From NCBI RefSeq assembly GCF_963855985.1, contig NC_087107.1:3410001-3474000 (forward strand): DNA of 64,000 nucleotides, written 5' to 3'. Made by a program: the position numbers and the translations under genes. The stretch is from Ostrinia nubilalis. Taxonomy: Eukaryota; Arthropoda; Insecta; Lepidoptera; Crambidae. The notes below the pieces were generated by a model, which was given only the letters and a program-made list of their open reading frames with translations, did not search any database and was not told where the DNA came from. Shown piece by piece: positions 59,699-64,000 of this stretch. Numbering within the stretch: position 1 is the stretch's first letter; each line of letters opens with the position of its first letter.

Positions 59699-61748
59699 CA
59701 ATATAACAATTTAATACTATTCGTAAAACGGCATTTCTAATTCAGAGATAAAAAAAATATCACGTACCGCTGAATTATCAAGCAGGTCACAACACTCACA
59801 ACCAACTGCCAATATTGACCGCAAAGTCAACAACCTTACAATCCCATAAGCGTGTCATTACAACGCAAACACCATGTAATAAGTATCTAATACGGTTTGC
59901 TCCGCTTAATTAAACCGCCCGCGAGTCGCACGCGCATCGCACGTGGCTCGCACGCGTCGGGCACGTGTCGTGTTGTACAACAGTGTGACAACACACACGT
60001 TGTAATCCTGAGTGTAAAATGTTTGTGTTTAATCTAATCGTGGGTTAAAAGTATAAATTGAGGGCATTAAAGTTTCATCTGGGTTTCTGTCTATGGTGAT
60101 CTAAAATAAGGGTGTAATTTTTTGTTTAAAAAAAATAATTAATAAGATGCATTGTTTTCGTTAATCAAGTCAACTATTTCCTACAGAGACAAGGAAATAG
60201 ATATGTTTAAATCTTACCTATGTTCATTATCTTAAAAAAATACATAAACTTCCTTCAATCTCTTAGCCTCTCTACTGGCAGACGTTCGCGCGCGCCTTCA
60301 AAAAACCTAAAGAAGTCCCTATACCTCTAAAATTTGTTTTTTTTTTCAGTAGGAAAAGGCAAAGGGCATAAAATAAATCATAGAAACAAGTCTTCAGTTC
60401 TTTTTTTTATTAAAAAAAAGTTGTGCATAAGCACAAAATAAATAAAAAATACGCGTAAAATCAAAGGAATTTAGTCATCCTCGTCTATTTAAAAAGTATT
60501 TATTCAAAAAGAGATCTCTACCATCTACCACGCACCATAACACGCGCCGCGCACGCTTTTACAATCCATGTGGCCAGTATCGTCAACGGTTACACCACAG
60601 AATAATAATATGTTACACGCACAATAACTACAGTTACTGGCTGATGCGTCTAACACATTGATAATCACGTTAACAGAAGATTAGAGGGATGATCGATGCC
60701 CACAAATTGATCTATTTATCGTGGTGTCACGTGGTTCTGCTTGATCATATTTTGATTTTCGTATTGACATGGATTAGTTTGTGCCACTTTTTTTTTCATT
60801 CTCAGGCCTGCCGGCACAAAATAAAATATAGTACCTAGCCACTGCCGGGCTAGGATGCGCCCGTGATAAATTATTCTTATCGATGATTTAAGACATCAAA
60901 ATGTATGGACTTATCGATAAAAACTCGATATAATGGCGCGAAAAACGCTTATCGCGGCGCTCATCTCGGCCTACTGGTTAACTGTGCGATTTCTGAATGA
61001 TTCACATTGGCGACGCACATTCTTAAAAACTTAAATTCTTAACTAGACGGCATCAAAGCTAAAGACCAAAATCATGAATTTATTAATTTAACAAACAATT
61101 AAAGAAACCAGACCTCGCAGATAAAAGCAAGTGACCATAATCCACAAATCAAGACGATTCCATAAAAAAGATCCCTTTTAAAAATACTAAGTTGATAGCA
61201 ACATCAAATCTGTAAACACATGAACAAACAACCCCACACCACTTTGTCATTGTAATTGGTGAGCAATCCGAAATGTTATTCTCCGCAGATCAAAGCCTAT
61301 TTATTCTATCTGTCTACCCATTACCTATTCAACAGATACCACGTCACTGAACAAATCAAAGGAGGTATTTGAAATATAGAATCGTTTTGTTTTCCCCCGC
61401 GAGATGGCACTGCCGTCCGATGATACAATTTCCGAACGAACTGAGAACAGTCAAGAAGTTTCGCCCTTTCACAATTTTCGAACGAATCGCGCGCTGACCG
61501 CGGGAATCATGCGGAACGTGGATAGAGTGGATGCGCTTTTGTCTTTATTTTTTTGCTTTTTACATTAAATTTTCTTTTTTCCTGTAGGTTACAACTCTAG
61601 CTAGGTCATAGGTCTTTCTTTAGGTACCTACCTACCTACTAATAATGAAAATGAATACCTAATACCGAACTTTTGATTGGTTGTCCAAGCTTCACTATCA
61701 CAATAAGGCGTGTGTTATGAAACGTCTGAGTAATCAGTACATTTAACC
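59699..61748. other. Intergenic DNA, nothing recognised
   Basis: No gene. A CG-rich run at 59918-59970 has repeated CGCACG words. 60911-60918 is TATCGATA, the DREF-type palindrome, with a second ATCGAT at 60879. Confidence 0.4.
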
Positions 61749-62077
61749 GCCTCTGTGGTCTAGTGGTGAGACCACCTGCTTTAGACGCAGAGGTCCCGGG
61801 TTCGATTCCCAGTGGGGGCAGATTTTTCTATTCGGTTTGGTTGGTGGTAGGGCTTGTTCTAAGTCCGCCTGGCTAGCTACCACCATGTTACCCAAGTCTG
61901 TCGCCGTAACAGCGATGTTAACAGCATTGTTGTGTTCCGGCAGTTAAAGGTAAGATAGCCAGTTCCTCCGTGGTTGAGGATTCCGGGTGAAGATCGCTTC
62001 CACCTTCGGTCTGATCATCACTTACCATCAGGTGAGATACAGGCCAAGAGCTTCCTCGTTGTGGATTAAAAAAAGTA
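61749..62077 (+). mobile_element. tRNA-headed SINE
   Basis: The head (61749-61820) has tRNA form with A box GTGGTCTAGTGGT and B box GGTTCGATTCC. An anticodon-like TAG sits in a 7-base loop, but the T stem has a mismatch and a leucine tRNA would need a long variable arm, so it is not a real tRNA. The body runs through GGTAGGGCTTGTTCTAAGTC and GGCTAGCTACCACCATG to a LINE-like end CACTTACCATCAGGTGAGAT and an A-rich tail at 62068-62075. Confidence 0.8.
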
Positions 62078-62090
62078 CAGTGATTTTTAC

Positions 62091-62208
62091 TAGAGATGAA
62101 ACGGATATCCGGTAACTATCCGGTAGGCCGGATATCCGGCCTAAATTTACTATCCGGCCGGATACCGGATAGTAACTCACTATCCGGCCGGATACCGGAT
62201 ATTAAAAA
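62091..62208. repeat. CCGGATA palindromic repeats, probable hAT-type subterminal region
   Basis: TACTAGAGATGAAACGGATA followed by about seven copies of TATCCGG/CCGGATA in both orientations. I recall such arrays near the ends of insect hAT elements, and the sequence CAGTG just before (62080) could be a terminus. No matching other end or transposase was found. Confidence 0.45.
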
Positions 62209-62370
62209 ACTACGACAATTTCCTATTAATAAAATGAAATACATTATTCTTTGAGGTAAATATCAATAAAATGGCTTATAATAATGACGGCTTTTATTTT
62301 AAGTTCAATAACTTTAAAAAAAAAAAAAAAACCGACTTCAAATGCGTGAACACAAAAAAAAACTAAAAAT

Positions 62371-62575
62371 TAATAAGTAAAATTTTATAAAAAAAAATAA
62401 AACCGACTCTTGCCTGCACCGACTCCAAAAGTATCAATCATGGTATACCTACATAAATATTAATAATTCGTCCTAATAAATAAGTAGGTAATTAGTAATT
62501 ATTTTTCTACGTTTTAGTGTAGGTTTTTTGGAGTCGGTTTTATTTTTTTTTATAAAATTTTACTTATTTCTTGCT
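62371..62575. mobile_element. Single-arm copy of the palindrome repeat
   Basis: Matches the right arm of 25317-25468 from GCACCGACTCC to ACTTATTT. The left arm is reduced to AAGTAAAATTTTAT, an A-run and ACCGACTC, fused to TTGCCTGCACC. The join lies at the repeated ACCGACTC, so the missing arm was probably lost by deletion between two copies of that word. Confidence 0.85.
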
Positions 62576-62626
62576 TTTTAGTTAACTAATTATTACCTTG
62601 ATGTTACCACTGAAGGTAGGCAGTAC
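62574..62626. mobile_element. GAAGTCGGTT-ended repeat, copy 2, left part
   Basis: Identical to 25469-25529 up to GGCAGTAC, where an insertion interrupts it. The repeat resumes at 63298. Confidence 0.85.
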
Positions 62627-62785
62627 CAGGCCTGGCTCACTCCGCGCGGTACATCCGATAATTACCTACAGCGTAGCGCCCCGCCGGCGGGTATTATATC
62701 AGTCGAGTGTCACGCGCGCGCCCGTCAGGACGCTGGCGTGCGTTGTAGTATGATTATAATTCTATGATCGAAGTATTATTTAAAA

Positions 62786-62893
62786 ATGGACATAAAGAGA
62801 AAGAAATATTGTGCGGCGTTCGGGTGTTAAAATTCGAAAAGAAATCTACCGGATTTATCTTTTTTTTTCGCTTCCCAAAGATGCTGAAAGGTA
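62786..62893 (+). pseudogene. THAP-type zinc-finger exon, broken
   Basis: From the ATG the frame gives a KKYCAAFGC start, then a TAA stop, then NSKRNLPDLSFF. A T-run at 62860-62869 appears to carry a frameshift, after which the other frame gives PKDAER. The C-x(4)-C spacing and the LSFF/PKD/ER words fit the start of THAP DNA-binding domains, as in P-element transposases. A GTATGT donor-like sequence follows the AAAG. The stop and the frameshift make it non-functional. Confidence 0.55.
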
Positions 62894-62967
62894 TGTTGGC
62901 CATGTAGGTAATCAATAATTCTTAGGATAATATAGGAACCTAACCTACCATGACTACTGCTCAGAAT

Positions 62968-63035
62968 TCGTTCGTTCGTTTCAGCCAAATGACGTCCACT
63001 GCTGGACAAAGGCCTCTCCCAAGGTTTTCCATAAT
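62968..63035 (-). mobile_element. RTE LINE 3' end nested in the THAP insertion
   Basis: CGTTCGTTCGTT is an (AACG)n tail on the minus strand, followed by TCAGCCAAATGACGTCCACT and GCTGGACAAAGGCCTCTCCC. It gives a relative age: it arrived inside the insertion at 62627-63297 or was carried there with it. Confidence 0.85.
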
Positions 63036-63297
63036 GAATGCATACTTACCTACATACGTACCTCATTACAAATAAGTACCTAGATTAATTATTTTTTCAC
63101 TAGACAGCAACCCTAACAGCGTAAGAAGAGTTTAGAGGCACGCGATAGAAAGAGACAAAACTTGTAGGTGAATAAAATTGTAGGTACGTAGTGCTGTGCG
63201 AGCTGAATTCCACTGTATCGCGTCGTAGCAAGACTCGCATTTATTTAAATCGTCTTGCGGAGTAATCCTTCTGTACCTGTACTATTACTTATTCTGT

Positions 63298-63715
63298 GGC
63301 AGTACACTGAGACCAAAAAAAATTGGTTCATAATCGGCGGAGATATTGCGTATAAAAAAGTTCATCCCCAATTTTCCACCCTTGGGGGTGAAATATTTTC
63401 TTCAAATTCGCATGAAACCACCCTTTTGATAATACCTATTCAACAAAAAAATAATCGTTCAAATTGGTTTATAATCGGCGGAGATATTGCGTATAAAAAA
63501 GTTCATCCCCAATTTTCCACCCTTGGGGGTTGTTTTTTTTATTATTAAATTTAAATGGGACCACCCTTGAGGTATTACCTATACGCCGAAAAAAGATTTG
63601 TTCAAATCGGTTCATAATTGGCGGAGTTATCGCGTAACAAACATAGAAAAAAAAAATAAAACATACGGGTCGAATTGAGAACCTCCTCCTTTTTTGAAGT
63701 CGGTTGAAAATATTG
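63298..63715. mobile_element. GAAGTCGGTT-ended repeat, copy 2, right part
   Basis: Matches 25522-25945, including the two direct ATAATCGGCGGAGATATTG blocks, with a shorter A-run. Ends TTTTTGAAGTCGGTTGAAAA. Confidence 0.85.
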
Positions 63716-64000
63716 CGTATAAAAAAGTTCATCCCCAATTTTCCACCCTTGGGGGTGAAATATTTTCTTCAAATTCGCATGAAACCACCCTTTTGATAAT
63801 ACCTATTCAACAAAAAAATAATCGTTCAAATTGATTTATAATCGGCGGAGATATTGCGTATAAAAAAGTTCATCCCCAATTTTCCACCCTTGGGGGTTGT
63901 TTTTTCTATTATTAAATTTAAATGGGACCACCCTTGAGGTATTACCTATACGCCGAAAAAAGATTTGTTCAAATCGGTTCATAATTGGCGGAGTTATCGC
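63706..64000. repeat. Second, tandem monomer of the same repeat, cut by the window end
   Basis: Directly after TCGGTTGAAAATATTGCG the sequence re-enters the repeat at GTATAAAAAAGTTCATCCCC and runs on with about 98 per cent identity by eye to 63350-63645. The join is at GAAAATATTGCG/GGAGATATTGCG, so unequal exchange at that word is likely. Confidence 0.85.

Larger units (their letters stand above)
62619..63305. mobile_element. 671-bp insertion with 8-bp target duplication and a THAP exon
   Basis: GGCAGTAC at 62619-62626 and 63298-63305 flanks 62627-63297. The uninterrupted copy at 25522-25529 has the word once, which proves the insertion. The left end begins CAGGCCTGGCTCACTCCGC. The right end does not mirror it well; a GGATTACTCCGC-like inverse lies about 20 bases in. 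An 8-bp duplication together with a THAP domain suggests a P-type element, but hAT elements also make 8-bp duplications. Confidence 0.75.

Noticed and set aside
61749..61820. tRNA-Leu(TAG) gene
   Set aside because: It has tRNA boxes, but it lacks the long variable arm of leucine tRNAs, has a mismatch in the T stem and weak acceptor pairing, and leads into a SINE body.

Overview
The window reads as nuclear DNA of a moth or butterfly. It is AT-rich, almost free of long open reading frames, and full of repeats I recognise as lepidopteran: RTE-type LINE 3' ends, Helitrons ending in CTAG, terminal-inverted-repeat MITEs, and a tRNA-headed SINE. There are no operons or bacterial signals.

One host protein-coding gene is recognisable, on the minus strand: the NK-class homeobox gene HGTX/Nkx6. 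Its first coding exon lies at 36293-36599, with a short 5' leader and a TATA-like promoter just above it. Its second coding exon, at 6535-6734, carries homeodomain residues 1-46. The splice phases agree: exon 1 ends with the A and exon 2 begins with the TG of one ATG codon. This gives a first intron of about 29.6 kb. The last exon, with the recognition-helix WFQNRR block, is not visible and should lie left of position 1. The only other host gene I can support is an intact tRNA-Asp(GTC) at 46159-46230.

By region: 1-6534 is the next HGTX intron and holds two LINE 3' ends. 6735-36292 is the first HGTX intron and is mostly a transposon landfill. It contains a 637-bp long-TIR element, an inverted-termini region spanning 8593-17291 that holds a full-length copia retrotransposon (identical 205-bp LTRs, 5-bp target duplication, intact 1306-codon ORF) and a decayed R4/Dong-like LINE, a scrambled RTE LINE at 19.6-20.3 kb, several MITE families, a nearly perfect 332-bp palindrome at 25.1 kb, and a compact Helitron.

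36.6-64 kb is upstream of HGTX. It holds a 951-bp TIR element with a 9-bp target duplication and a 117-bp satellite core, the tRNA, more MITEs, a 5'-truncated RNase H-bearing LINE with a 12-bp target duplication (54387-56525), hairpin clusters, a SINE, and at the right edge a complex repeat interrupted by an 8-bp-TSD insertion carrying a broken THAP-domain exon.

The copia element is probably the youngest insertion, since its LTRs are identical by eye. I found no CRISPR arrays, no operons and no wholly new gene system. The most unusual objects are the palindrome, the satellite-cored TIR element, and the composite element inside the HGTX intron. All family calls are from memory and pattern; none was checked against a database.
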